NCBI GenBank assembly: GCA_016782865.1
Contig: JADHXR010000045.1
Span: 1 to 46,454, forward strand
DNA from: Phycisphaerae bacterium
GTDB lineage: Bacteria > Planctomycetota > Phycisphaerae > Sedimentisphaerales > Anaerobacaceae
Reading direction: 5' to 3'
DNA: 46,454 bases
Position numbers and translations under genes: made by a program. Below the pieces are notes generated by a model that saw only the letters and a list, made by a program, of their open reading frames with translations, was not told where the DNA came from and did not search any database. Below are positions 24,323-33,802 of the stretch, piece by piece; position 1 is the stretch's first letter, and every line of letters begins with the position of its first letter.

Positions 24323-25504
24323 ATGCAGGAAAAAAGCATACTGGATGCTGGATGCTCGATACTCGATGCTCGTAGAAGCAGAAAATCGAGAGGCGAGAAT
24401 CAAGAATCGAGAATCGAGGATGTCGCCTTTGGCTCAAACGGCATACGACTATCCGGATGGGAATGGATCCTCGTCGCAATCATCTGCCTTGCGACGTTCT
24501 ATTTCGGGCCTGCCCTCTGGGGACAGCTCGGAGAACTCAAGTATGAACCCGACTATCGCCTGCCATACAAGCTCAGCGGTGATTACTGGCTGTACGACCG
24601 CCTCTGCCGCCAGGCTTGCTCGCGATATGACACTGTTGTAGTCGGCGATTCGGTCGTCTGGGGGCACTATGTACCGACCGATGGCACGCTCTCGCATTAT
24701 CTAAATCAAAATGCCGGCCATGATCGATTCGCGAATCTGGGCGTCGACGGCTTTCATCCCGCGGCGCTTGGGGGGTTGCTTAGGTACTACGGTCGGGACA
24801 TCTCGGGCAAGAAGGTGATCCTGCATCTCAATCCCCTGTGGATGACCTCCAAAAAACACGACCTGCAGACTGAAAAGGAGTTCCGTTTCAATCATCCAAA
24901 GCTGGTCCCGCAGTTTCCTGGCAAGATCCCATGCTACAAGGATTCGTTTCCAAAGAGGTTTTCCGCCGTGTTGGAACGCAATACACCTTTCCTCGGCTGG
25001 ACATCACATCTGAAGATGACCTATTTTGAGAACATGGACCTGCCGACGTGGACTATGGAACATCCCTACCGGAATCCTTTGGGGGCTGTCACACTTGAAC
25101 TTCCGGTCTCCGGAAATGATGATCCTCAAGATCACGTTTCCTGGCAGGACAGAGGGATTTCCAAACAAGATTTCCAATGGGTCGAACCTTATACATCGCT
25201 GCAATGGAGCTTCTTCCGGCAGACCGTTGAATTGTTGAAGGCAAGAAATAACACGGTGTTTGTCCTGGTCGGGCCCTTCAACGAGCACATGTTCAAGGCA
25301 GAGAGTCCCGGCGTTTACAGCAAAATGCAAAGTGGGATTGAGACCTGGCTCCGGCAGAACAACATCCCCTACTACATGCCGGAGACACTGCCCAGCGAGT
25401 TCTACAGCGACGCAAGCCATCCGTTAGCTGAAGGTTACGCCCTGCTTGCGAAACAACTCTTCGAGAATGAGTCTTTCAGATCAAGCATTCTCGGTGAGAA
25501 ATGA
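24323..25504 (+). CDS. membrane-anchored SGNH hydrolase-like acyl-transfer partner
   Basis: 393 residues. One N-terminal membrane helix (WILVAIICLATFYFG) is followed by an AlgJ/AlgX-like SGNH domain: VVVGDSVVWG carries the Ser, and YSDASHPLAEGY the catalytic Asp-x-x-His. The domain would sit outside the cytoplasm and accept the acyl group from the MBOAT protein. The first ~30 residues (ILDAGCSILDARRSRKS..) come from a dispersed DNA repeat (24335-24420), so the start codon is uncertain. ATG 24323 has GAGG upstream and is kept. Confidence 0.82.
   Translation: MQEKSILDAGCSILDARRSRKSRGENQESRIEDVAFGSNGIRLSGWEWILVAIICLATFYFGPALWGQLGELKYEPDYRLPYKLSGDYWLYDRLCRQACSRYDTVVVGDSVVWGHYVPTDGTLSHYLNQNAGHDRFANLGVDGFHPAALGGLLRYYGRDISGKKVILHLNPLWMTSKKHDLQTEKEFRFNHPKLVPQFPGKIPCYKDSFPKRFSAVLERNTPFLGWTSHLKMTYFENMDLPTWTMEHPYRNPLGAVTLELPVSGNDDPQDHVSWQDRGISKQDFQWVEPYTSLQWSFFRQTVELLKARNNTVFVLVGPFNEHMFKAESPGVYSKMQSGIETWLRQNNIPYYMPETLPSEFYSDASHPLAEGYALLAKQLFENESFRSSILGEK
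24335..24420. repeat. GATGCTCGAT/GAATCGAGAATC dispersed repeat, copy 2
   Basis: Runs from TACTGGATGCTGGATGCTCG to AGAATCGAGAATCGAGG and parallels the minus-strand block at 15155-15245. Here it lies inside the open frame of the SGNH gene and encodes its first residues. Confidence 0.75.
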
Positions 25505-25515
25505 CAACAGCCCCT

Positions 25516-25530
25516 CCGGCAATTAGCCGG
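25516..25530. terminator. short hairpin between convergent genes
   Basis: CCGGC (25516-25520) pairs with GCCGG (25526-25530) around AATTA, followed on the plus strand by CCTTTT. It lies 12 bases after the SGNH stop and could end that operon; the T-run is short. Confidence 0.4.
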
Positions 25531-25836
25531 CCTTTTGGGGGTCAATGCCGAAATGCTTCAGCGCCCAGTCCACCTGATCTCGGACTATCGCAGGGTCGTT
25601 TCGATCACCGGCCTTGTAGTCTTCGCGCAGCTTTAGGACAGTTTCTAGCCCGAGCCTGTCGGTCTTCGCCTTTAGGAAGGGACCGAACTTCGGGTGGTGG
25701 ATATGCTGCTTGCCCATCGAGTTGATCGGTAGCAACAACACGCGTTGCTGTACAGCAAGAATTACGGGAAGCGCCTTGGCGTCTGTGTGTCTGTCGGAAC
25801 CTTTTGGGCAGCTTGTTTCTTAAGCTTTGACTCCAT
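25523..25836 (-). pseudogene. frameshifted small gene of unknown function
   Basis: An ATG at 25836, three bases after the gspM stop, opens MESKLKKQAAQKVP and soon stops. In the -1 frame a longer segment continues (KALPVILAVQQRVLLLPINS.. to ..ALKHFGIDPQKAG, ending at TAA 25523-25525). Joined, the two give a protein of about 100 residues, so one frameshift near 25790-25815 is the simplest reading. I do not recognise the family. Its base composition is closer to the GC-rich left half than to gspM. A sequencing error is possible. Confidence 0.4.
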
Positions 25837-25839
25837 AGT

Positions 25840-26370
25840 CTAGTCCTGCTCAATAGCCGACACACTAGCTACTTGAATTACTGCATCAAGCAGAGCCGGA
25901 TTCTGAAGCCCGCATTTTATGTCCAGAGATGTGACCCCAACCAGCAGTTCCGAAGATTCTATTTTCAGCAAGAATTGGATTATCTGATCCAGTGTAACTG
26001 CTCCGAACTTGACTTCAACGTTCGTTTTTTCATACAAATCACTTATGGCTGTAGTGCCTGGTGTCATGTAGATAACTTTCTGCATTAAGCCACAATCCTT
26101 TTGCACGCGTTCTACAAAAGATAGCATTTGCCTGCCTCTTTGCTGACCCTCTACCGTTAGGCGTATTTGTTCTAATTGACTCCGAAGAGCATTATACCCT
26201 TCGCTCTTGGTGTGCAATTTGTTAAGTGTTTCCTTTTTTTCCGCCACAACAGCTCTGAGCATCCTGACTCGACTCAGTGCCGGCCTTACGAAAACCTGGA
26301 AAGCTACGAACAGTCCAAGAAGTACTGCTCCACCAATGGCGAACTGTTTTTCTCTTTGTGTTAAACGCAT
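25840..26370 (-). CDS. gspM: type II secretion system protein M (PilO/GspM-like)
   Basis: 176 residues: short cytoplasmic N-terminus, one membrane helix (FAIGGAVLLGLFVAFQVFV), a coiled coil (MLRAVVAEKKETLNKLHTKS, LRSQLEQIRLTVEGQQ) and a ferredoxin-like periplasmic domain (VEVKFGAVTLDQIIQFLLKI). That is the GspM/PilO layout; it partners GspL in the inner-membrane platform. It is the last intact gene of the operon, 12 bases after gspL. Confidence 0.82.
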   Translation of the reverse strand: MRLTQREKQFAIGGAVLLGLFVAFQVFVRPALSRVRMLRAVVAEKKETLNKLHTKSEGYNALRSQLEQIRLTVEGQQRGRQMLSFVERVQKDCGLMQKVIYMTPGTTAISDLYEKTNVEVKFGAVTLDQIIQFLLKIESSELLVGVTSLDIKCGLQNPALLDAVIQVASVSAIEQD

Positions 26371-26382
26371 TACATGCTCATC

Positions 26383-27843
26383 TCAATTCGATTTCATGGT
26401 AATCAACAAGCTAAAACGCACTTTGCCGTCCGTCGGATCCAGGTCTATGTTGCGAATTTCTACCGAGTCAAATTCGGGTATCTGCTTTAGTATAACCACG
26501 ACATTGTCCACAGATTCGAAAGAAGTAGCAGTGCCGCTTAGCCGAACCAATTTAGCAGTCATGGAAATACCGGAAACGCTGACATTTTGGTCAGGTGTTA
26601 TTTTTTCGCTGACATACTGCAGGATTCTAAGTGACGGCGCTCTGCCACGTATTTCGGTTGCAAGAGTATTATACTCATCCTCCAATAGCATGAATTTCTC
26701 AGTCATCTGTGCAAGCTCATTCACAATTCTTTTTTCCTCTGGAAGAGTCTGCGCGAAGACATCTCTAATCTCCCGCTTGATGCGCTGGTTCTCATTTCCC
26801 AAGGCATTGAGTTGGATGAAAAGACTGGCCACCAGCACCAATACGACAGCCAGAAGAAGAAATCCAAATACAAATGCGCTTCGTTTCGTTTTTGCCGTCT
26901 GATCTGCCTCGACTGCATCTGCGGCAAGGAAATCCATCGCCCCATTGTCCCTGTTCGCACCTATCAATGCCAGTCCCAAAGCTATAACCAGTCTGCTGTC
27001 TCTGGGTGGTTGCGGTGAGCACGTTATTCTAGTGAATGGCTCTAACATCTCAATCTCAAGATCGAGTTCACCCGGAAGCTTCTCAGATAAGTCATGAACC
27101 AGTTCGTCAGTACCGCTCAGCAAAATTCTTGGTGGTATAGGGACGTGCGAGTTGAATGCCGCCCGCAAGGTCAGGTCAATCTCACGTCTTAATGCAGGCA
27201 CGTTGACTTCTGTTGTATCACCAGAGTTGAGGTATCTAACAGATACAAGCCTGTTCTTATCGCTCAGCGCCAGGATTGTCCGCCGACCATCCACATAGAC
27301 GACGAGAGAACGAGTATTGTCAATCAGTTCGTGATTCAGCGCTGCAACCGCACGAAGTGCGCAAACATCCGCAGAAACTGCCGAACATCCGACACCTGCT
27401 TCACGCAGTGTTTCAACCCAGTCGCGAAGCTCAGAGCGACTTACGGCACCAACAAGAAACTCTCGATTATGTTCCTGCAACTCACGGTGGCTGTAAAAAT
27501 CAACGACAAGATCATCAAAGAGAATGGGGAAATCGTCTTCGAGCTCAAAACTCAAAAGTCGCCGGATGTCTTGATTATCTGAAAGGTCCGTTCTGAAGTT
27601 ACTGAAGAATACTCTACCATAGGGCATGGCAACCACCACAGATGCACGAGTGTCAAACTCCCCCTTGGGTACTGCTGCTCTAATTGCGGCCCGGTACCGT
27701 GCAGCGGAGCTTTCTTTTGCGGATGTGTCATCTGGCATTTGCTGTACGTGCATCCGCTCCAGAGACACTTTGCCCCGACCATGGCACAATTGGACCACGC
27801 TTATTCTGTTCTCACTAATGTCAATCCCGATCGATCGCTTCAA
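26383..27843 (-). CDS. gspL: type II secretion system protein L (PilM-PilN-like fusion)
   Basis: 486 residues. The cytoplasmic actin-like PilM domain comes first (KRSIGIDISENRISVVQL, SFELEDDFPILFDDLVVDFY, LVVYVDGRRTILAL), then a membrane helix (FVFGFLLLAVVLVLVASLFI) around residue 335, then a coiled coil and a PilN-type periplasmic domain (SLRILQYVSEKITPDQNVSV). This is GspL, which ties the ATPase to the inner membrane. The start is TTG 27843 after AAGG; no ATG nearby fits the conserved first strand. Confidence 0.85.
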   Translation of the reverse strand: MKRSIGIDISENRISVVQLCHGRGKVSLERMHVQQMPDDTSAKESSAARYRAAIRAAVPKGEFDTRASVVVAMPYGRVFFSNFRTDLSDNQDIRRLLSFELEDDFPILFDDLVVDFYSHRELQEHNREFLVGAVSRSELRDWVETLREAGVGCSAVSADVCALRAVAALNHELIDNTRSLVVYVDGRRTILALSDKNRLVSVRYLNSGDTTEVNVPALRREIDLTLRAAFNSHVPIPPRILLSGTDELVHDLSEKLPGELDLEIEMLEPFTRITCSPQPPRDSRLVIALGLALIGANRDNGAMDFLAADAVEADQTAKTKRSAFVFGFLLLAVVLVLVASLFIQLNALGNENQRIKREIRDVFAQTLPEEKRIVNELAQMTEKFMLLEDEYNTLATEIRGRAPSLRILQYVSEKITPDQNVSVSGISMTAKLVRLSGTATSFESVDNVVVILKQIPEFDSVEIRNIDLDPTDGKVRFSLLITMKSN

Positions 27844-27894
27844 AGCAAGCCGCCTTAATAGGTATCAGAAAAATATCATTATAGCATATATTAT

Positions 27895-28926
27895 TCAAAG
27901 TTCGCGACGCAGAACTGCTGCCACTTGCGCTGTGTCCTCGTCCTTTCTGAGCACAACCTGGACTTTGCGGACGAACTGCCCTGAAACGCCTGTTACCGTG
28001 GCCGTATAATAACGACTCTTGGACCTTACGGTCACCGATCCACGGATGGCCCCATATGCTTCGGGTGTCATACCAGGAATCTTCTGCAGTTGCCCAACGC
28101 TTTGATACCGGCTGAACTTTCGCTGCTCGACAATGTTCTGTGCCAAAGCGTAGTCTATGCTATCAGAAAGACTTTGGATTACTGTCGTCGAAGCTTCATT
28201 GATATTTATCTTGCCGTCGCCATAGACAGTGAGGAACCGTTGAATTCCCTCGACGGGCTCTATGCCCTTGCTTTCGTTACCAGGTCGGCCTTGAAATATT
28301 TCGACCGTCATGCCTTTCACTAACAGCAATTCACTCAAGACATCGAATGGCGCATTCTTGCACGGATAAGGATCTGGAAGGTCCTGGTAATAATCATTTT
28401 CGACGCCGGCATTCTCTCTCGTCACAAAGGAAAGCAATGTTACATCGTCATCGGAATCGACCCAATCGATCATTGCTGGAATCAGGCTGTAGCTGACAGG
28501 AGAGCTTTCCCCGTATTGGTAATTCAAAAGGTCAACCAGTCTCAACATTTGATCCACTCGACGGCGCCCAAGCTGGCCGGCCGGCGCACTGAGAGCATTT
28601 ATGTTAATTCTGCCACTTTCATCAGCAATAGATATAGTGCAATGACCATCTTCAACTGGAACTCGAACCATCCCGGAAAAAAACGGACTGAGTTTCTCGT
28701 CCGAAAGTATATCATTGTTTTGCCTCAGTGCTGCCATTGAAATAGCAATGCCGGCTTCGGCACAGCTCAAAGCCTTGGCAGCGAGCTGAAAATTGTCGGC
28801 AAGATGGAGCTTTATCCGTGACTCATAATTAAACTCCACAATAATGACAGCCAGCACCGCGATAGTTAGCAAAACTGCGACCAAAGCAATACCCGACCTA
28901 CTATTTCTTGATGAGTTTTGGATCAT
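27895..28926 (-). CDS. gspK: type II secretion minor pseudopilin K
   Basis: 343 residues, much larger than other pseudopilins, as is usual for GspK. The N-terminus is prepilin-like (SRSG, then IALVAVLLTIAVLAVIIVEF) and lacks the Glu5, which is characteristic for K, the tip subunit. CAEAGIAISMAA and NINALSAPAGQ follow, with DWVDSDDDVTLL, and a helix-hairpin-helix-like GKININEAS segment near the C-terminus. The gspJ gene overlaps its start by 26 bases. Confidence 0.9.
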   Translation of the reverse strand: MIQNSSRNSRSGIALVAVLLTIAVLAVIIVEFNYESRIKLHLADNFQLAAKALSCAEAGIAISMAALRQNNDILSDEKLSPFFSGMVRVPVEDGHCTISIADESGRININALSAPAGQLGRRRVDQMLRLVDLLNYQYGESSPVSYSLIPAMIDWVDSDDDVTLLSFVTRENAGVENDYYQDLPDPYPCKNAPFDVLSELLLVKGMTVEIFQGRPGNESKGIEPVEGIQRFLTVYGDGKININEASTTVIQSLSDSIDYALAQNIVEQRKFSRYQSVGQLQKIPGMTPEAYGAIRGSVTVRSKSRYYTATVTGVSGQFVRKVQVVLRKDEDTAQVAAVLRREL

Positions 28927-29674
28927 TGTGATTGCCAGCGTTTTCTCCCTGTACGGAATCTCGGCTGCGTGCGGTGGTTTCTTGAACTGTAACCGCAGGC
29001 GTTTGACATATTCGGCACGTTATGTGGGCAGCGGATATAAACGAAAGAGGACCGGTGTCTTCGGTATCCAGAACAAGTGAAATCCTTACAGCGTTAGGCA
29101 AGCCCATACTTTCATCTGAATCCCACTGCTGTTTCCATTTCTCACCATCGAAATACTCCAAAATAATACTTTTCACATTTGCAAAGACAACAAGCCAGTT
29201 GTAATCGTTGTCATCGTTCTCAAACCTGTCCACATATCTGCGCTCACTACGCAACAGCGTTGTTCCGGATTTATCCAACCTGTAGCTGACTGTGGCAAGC
29301 CCGCCAATATTGTAAGGCCGCCTCGATATCACAGCCGACGTCACGAACTGCAGGAAGGTCTGGCCCGGTGAGGCGTCTTTACCCACAAACAACGGCGGCT
29401 CCTCCCGCTGGAGGACTTCTCGCCCAGGACGACTATCGAGTGAGTCCTCACGGGCTTCATTTGCCCTGCTTGCGAAGCAGCAGCGCAATTCACATGTCAT
29501 CCTCTCCAGGAAGAGTCTGGCTTGCTGCTCCAAAGCACTCTTTGGCTTACAGTGTACAACTGCTGTTGTCGCCGCCGTATAGCTACCGTAGACGGCGGTT
29601 AGAATAAGTGCAAGCATGCTCAGAGCCACGAGAATCTCCAATATGGTAAAAGCTAGTCTTTTTCGTCTGTACAT
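28901..29674 (-). CDS. gspJ: type II secretion minor pseudopilin J
   Basis: About 257 residues. The leader is YRRKRLA, cleaved before FTILEILVALSMLALILTAV; Glu is at mature position 5. The residue before cleavage is Ala, not the usual Gly. The C-terminal domain (WLVVFANVKSIILEYFDGEKW, AVRISLVLDTED) fits GspJ. I place the start at ATG 29674, which gives a normal short leader; ATGs at 29689 and 29707 are alternatives. It follows the large secreted protein gene on the same strand. Confidence 0.86.
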   Translation of the reverse strand: MYRRKRLAFTILEILVALSMLALILTAVYGSYTAATTAVVHCKPKSALEQQARLFLERMTCELRCCFASRANEAREDSLDSRPGREVLQREEPPLFVGKDASPGQTFLQFVTSAVISRRPYNIGGLATVSYRLDKSGTTLLRSERRYVDRFENDDNDYNWLVVFANVKSIILEYFDGEKWKQQWDSDESMGLPNAVRISLVLDTEDTGPLSFISAAHITCRICQTPAVTVQETTARSRDSVQGENAGNHNDPKLIKK

Positions 29675-29771
29675 CACCTTGTTTTCCATTAGTAAGGTCA
29701 TCTTCACTTTTTTGGCGTTGACAACGCACTAAAACGACCGAACACAAGAACATCCTTTCGATTATATTCCA

Positions 29772-32700
29772 CTACGGTTTCTGGCCTTCATGCCAGTTAT
29801 CTGCAAAGACCATCAAGTCCCAGACATCTATATAGCCATCCGGATCCCCGAAGTTGGGTCCTGCCAGGTCAAATGTCGCGTCCCAGTTGTCCTCACCTGT
29901 TCGAGTATGCCAGTGATCGGCAAATTGCATCAGATCCCATACATCTACATATCCATCTGGCGGGCCAAAATTGACTCCGCAGAAGTCACCGATTAAGCTT
30001 GGGGACGTTCCCTGGAATTCATAGGCGCCAATATCCACATAATTGGGACTACCAATCCCGGTGTTCTCGACGCCTGGATCATCATGGCGAGGATTACCCA
30101 GGATATCGGCAGTTGGTGCAGAGTTGGCGTCGGCGGCATCGATACATGGTGAGCCAGGCTGCAAATTGTAGTCACCATTGACCCAGAAATCATCATTTGC
30201 ATCCGCTGGTGTGCCGTTGGGATCCCAATAGCCAGCATTTACAAAACGCGGGTCAGAATCCAGGTTGCTCTCGGCCCAAACGAGAGTGACGTCTTGATCT
30301 GGCCAATAAATCTCAGCTTCCCCATTCATCAAATCGCTATGACTTATGTGCAGTGAGACTGGTGGTCCATCTGTGAGTTGCATTAATTCTACTTGCTCAC
30401 CTCGGGCTGCTTTGTTATTCCACAGAATACAGTTTTTTACAATAGCCCCTTCTGTTGATCCCCATACACTAATGCCACCGCCACTCGAAGAAGCCTTGTT
30501 GCCAACTATGATGCAGTTTCTGATTTCTTCATTCCAGGCGTGGAGTCCACCTCCTATGCCACCCCGATTACCGGAAATGATGCAATTTTCGATAGATCCC
30601 TCACATGTGCTTAGACCTCCCCCCAAGCCCAGCGCTGTGTTATTCGATATTACGCAATTTTCTATTGAACCAGAACACTCATACAGGCCACCTCCACTGT
30701 AAGAAATATTATCTCTTATAGTACAGTCTCTTATAAGAGCATCACAAGAATACAATCCACCTCCAGAGCGAGCCTCATTCCCGCTAATCAGGCAACGGAT
30801 CACGCTGCCATTGCAGTCACTCAATCCCCCGCCGGCTCCCCAGCCTCTTGGATGACGGTTATCCCTTATTACACAGTCCGTTATCGAAGCATTGCACCCG
30901 AAGAGCCCTGCACCCCTCTCGGCGGTGTTGTTGCTGATGGTACAGTTGGTGATCTCTCCATCGCAACCTGACAGTCCACCGCCTCCATGAAACTCGCCAT
31001 AGTTGTCAGCGATTGTACAATTGGAAATCAAACCATCGCATTCGTCTATGCCACCCGCGTGCCACTCACCGTTGTTGCCGGTTATGGTGCAATGCATGAT
31101 CGTAGCATTTGTCGTAATATATTCAAGATACATACTACCATCTCCCGATGGTTTGAGCACGCCCCCCTTCCCAGAGATGCCCCCGCCCGCCAAAAAGCTC
31201 GTCTCATAGCCGTAGCCACCGGTTATTGTCAAGCCCATCAGCATACATCTTGATGTTTCCTGGCCATCAAAGCGAACTGTTGGACCTCGATTTTGAGGGA
31301 ATCCAGGCGCGTCTCTATCGTTACCGCCATTAATTATCGTGTGGGCAACAATTCCTTCATCGAATGGGTCGGTACTCTGCAAGATTATGTCATTTGCATC
31401 ACTTCCCCCAAACTTAACCTGTTCAAAATATTCACCCTCCGAAACAATCACTGTGTCACCTTCGGTCGTCGCGTCGATACCTCTCTGGATCTTACTAAAT
31501 GGATATTCAAGAGTTCCATTCTCAATTCCACTGGAATTCGCAAGATCGACCTGCAAAATGACAGGGTCAGTAACACTGAAAGTCCTGCCACCTCCACGTT
31601 GTGTTATCTTCACATCATCAATCCAGCAGCGGGAGTTCTCATCTGCGGGGTTCGGCCAGTGCGGTGGAAAACCTTCACAACGCCATGTCAAAGTGTGTGT
31701 GCCCGCTTCAATTTCTGTAAACAAACGAGACCAATCGCTCGGCGAACTACCTCCAAGCATGTTGTGTACACCGTCAATGTAAAGCCTCAAGCCGGCGCCT
31801 CTAGTGGCCTTGTAGTAGAAGCTGACGCTTCCTGGCCTAGGAATTGTGACGCTTAGTTCAAGGTAACTCAACTTTCCTCCCGTGACGTCTCCAGACCGGA
31901 CGGAATAGACACCTTCGTGTGCTTGATCAGAGGTAACAGTCCAGTCAGTATCGCCATATGTCTGCCAATTGTCCGCACTAAAGTCACCTGTTTCAAAATC
32001 GTCGCCGTATCCTTGCCGGACTGCCTCGACTTGGACGGAACCACTTACGTTATCCAAGGGAGCACGGCAATATATAGTAGTGTCGCTCCATTCAACATCT
32101 GTGCCGATCCCTCCATTCGCAAAACGTATAATGCCTTCGGTATCGCCGAAATCAGTTCCTGCAATCTTCATACACGTCCCTGGTGGTCCTTTCTCAGGAG
32201 TAAGGCTGATTATATAGGGTAAGACTCCACCCGAACCTGAAGATGTGCTGCGATGAGCAGAATAATCGCTTTCACCATCTACGTTGTATGTTTTCACCGC
32301 ACAATAGTATATCTGCCCGGGTATCAATCCAGTGATCGTCACCTGTGTCACGTTCCCCACGTCTGCCCCAGAGGCTGGATTGCCACCCTGTAAAGGACTG
32401 AATGGCGGATTGATCGAATCCTCATCATAGAAGATCTTATAACCTGCCGCCTCGCTCGACCAATTCCAACTCAACACAATCTCACCTGAACTAAGACCGG
32501 TCTGCGCCTCCACCCCTTCCGGCGGAGCCAACACTGGTGCAGTCTCCAACGACCAGTTAAGTTGGATACTCCCTCTCGCTCCGTCGTATCCATCTACAGC
32601 GACTTGGTAGGTAGTGCCTTCATCTGCTTGGAACCGTACCTTGCTCTGCACTCTCCCTCCTTCAGCATCATCGTTGGCTTGGATCTCAGTTAAATCACCG

Positions 32701-33560
32701 ACGCTGTCACCGGTATAGACAGCAAGCAAGGTATCAAAATTGCTACCGAATGTGTCGAATGTGACGGTGCCGCTTGTTGATACAGTCCATTTGCCCCATA
32801 CAGAAACGCCTCCACTGTTGTTGGCATGATCCGGTTCATCGGACTCTTTCGTGGCAACTATGTTAGACCATTCTGCTTGTCCGCTTCGTCCATTTAAAGT
32901 GAAAGCATCAGAAAAGTTGTCATTTCCCACAACATCGAATTCGATAATTGGGGCGAAGGGCTCAAGCCCAATCTCGTAGTGTCCCGGGGCTGTAAGTACA
33001 ATTGGATTCTTGAGAACCAGGACACCATAGTAAACATTTTCTTCACTTTCGGCATACAGATTAATCGTGTCTACATGCTCCCAATACATGAATAGGCCTT
33101 CCCAACCCTCTTTATACAGATTGAGAGTTCTTGGGGCCCAAGTCATCGATGGCACGCCGGTCGAGTATTGACAGATCAAAGTATACGCCTCGTTTTGGAT
33201 TAACGTTATCACGGGTGAAAACCGGTCTGCATCTATGGTTATCTCCAGAATTGGAGGATAATCCGCCGTGGCACCTATATGCGTCAAGATAGCCCATGTT
33301 GCACTTGCAGCATGACCCAATGCTGTACCTATGATTATGCCTACAGGCTCAAGCATGTCTGCCCACCACGGGAGAAGCTCTTCCTCGGAAGCTACATTCA
33401 TGTCCCCAAAAGAACTGGGAGCGTAGTATGAGTATGTCCACTCTTCCCATTCCACTGTGGGTGGAGTCTCTGCACCAACAGTTGAGACAAGTGCGGCGAC
33501 TATTAGAACAACGACTGTGAGAGCCGCCTGCCTTTCGTATATAGGTCTGTTTTCAAGCAC
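29772..33560 (-). CDS. large secreted beta-helix protein with dockerin-like C-terminus (probable T2SS cargo)
   Basis: 1262 residues: signal peptide (ALTVVVLIVAALVSTVGA), a pre-peptidase-type beta domain (~205-330), a fibronectin III domain (~340-440), an IPT/TIG-like domain (~450-520) and a jelly-roll-like domain ending near 660. A right-handed parallel beta-helix (~680-1080) has 22-27-residue turns of the type N.TI..N....GGGL..C.G.I..C. The tail (~1195-1255) has two dockerin-like loops, DGYVDVWDLMQFADHWH and DGYIDVWDLMVFADNWHEG. This tail is common in Planctomycetota exoproteins. Start is GTG 33560 with a weak ribosome site. It lies between gspI and gspJ, which argues that it is exported by this system; a polysaccharide-binding or lyase role is possible. 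Confidence 0.85.
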   Translation of the reverse strand: MLENRPIYERQAALTVVVLIVAALVSTVGAETPPTVEWEEWTYSYYAPSSFGDMNVASEEELLPWWADMLEPVGIIIGTALGHAASATWAILTHIGATADYPPILEITIDADRFSPVITLIQNEAYTLICQYSTGVPSMTWAPRTLNLYKEGWEGLFMYWEHVDTINLYAESEENVYYGVLVLKNPIVLTAPGHYEIGLEPFAPIIEFDVVGNDNFSDAFTLNGRSGQAEWSNIVATKESDEPDHANNSGGVSVWGKWTVSTSGTVTFDTFGSNFDTLLAVYTGDSVGDLTEIQANDDAEGGRVQSKVRFQADEGTTYQVAVDGYDGARGSIQLNWSLETAPVLAPPEGVEAQTGLSSGEIVLSWNWSSEAAGYKIFYDEDSINPPFSPLQGGNPASGADVGNVTQVTITGLIPGQIYYCAVKTYNVDGESDYSAHRSTSSGSGGVLPYIISLTPEKGPPGTCMKIAGTDFGDTEGIIRFANGGIGTDVEWSDTTIYCRAPLDNVSGSVQVEAVRQGYGDDFETGDFSADNWQTYGDTDWTVTSDQAHEGVYSVRSGDVTGGKLSYLELSVTIPRPGSVSFYYKATRGAGLRLYIDGVHNMLGGSSPSDWSRLFTEIEAGTHTLTWRCEGFPPHWPNPADENSRCWIDDVKITQRGGGRTFSVTDPVILQVDLANSSGIENGTLEYPFSKIQRGIDATTEGDTVIVSEGEYFEQVKFGGSDANDIILQSTDPFDEGIVAHTIINGGNDRDAPGFPQNRGPTVRFDGQETSRCMLMGLTITGGYGYETSFLAGGGISGKGGVLKPSGDGSMYLEYITTNATIMHCTITGNNGEWHAGGIDECDGLISNCTIADNYGEFHGGGGLSGCDGEITNCTISNNTAERGAGLFGCNASITDCVIRDNRHPRGWGAGGGLSDCNGSVIRCLISGNEARSGGGLYSCDALIRDCTIRDNISYSGGGLYECSGSIENCVISNNTALGLGGGLSTCEGSIENCIISGNRGGIGGGLHAWNEEIRNCIIVGNKASSSGGGISVWGSTEGAIVKNCILWNNKAARGEQVELMQLTDGPPVSLHISHSDLMNGEAEIYWPDQDVTLVWAESNLDSDPRFVNAGYWDPNGTPADANDDFWVNGDYNLQPGSPCIDAADANSAPTADILGNPRHDDPGVENTGIGSPNYVDIGAYEFQGTSPSLIGDFCGVNFGPPDGYVDVWDLMQFADHWHTRTGEDNWDATFDLAGPNFGDPDGYIDVWDLMVFADNWHEGQKP

Positions 33561-33802
33561 TTTCTTTTACTCTAAATCAGACTATAGAGATCAGTTCAGC
33601 ATGCTTTTGTGAAGCCAAGATTAGTCCCATCTTCTTTGCTGCTAGCTAATCACAACTTTGATAAGCTGGGAGTCTCTTTCACCAATATAGTTCAGGCATT
33701 TATAAGCACGGGTGTTTAGTGTCTTAGCCATGCACCGATCAACAAGAATTCCTTCACATAATTATCGGTGCAGCAATTAACGTCGATTTCGATTATACCC
33801 CA

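Noticed and set aside
25790..25815. Programmed -1 frameshift in the small gene after gspM
   Set aside because: CCAAAAGG is not a proper slippery heptamer in the zero frame; decay or sequencing error is simpler.
33642..33731. 29-codon minus-strand ORF (MAKTLNTRAYKCLNYIG...)
   Set aside because: The nearest AAGGAA is 17 bases from the ATG and no homology is recognised; kept only as a note.
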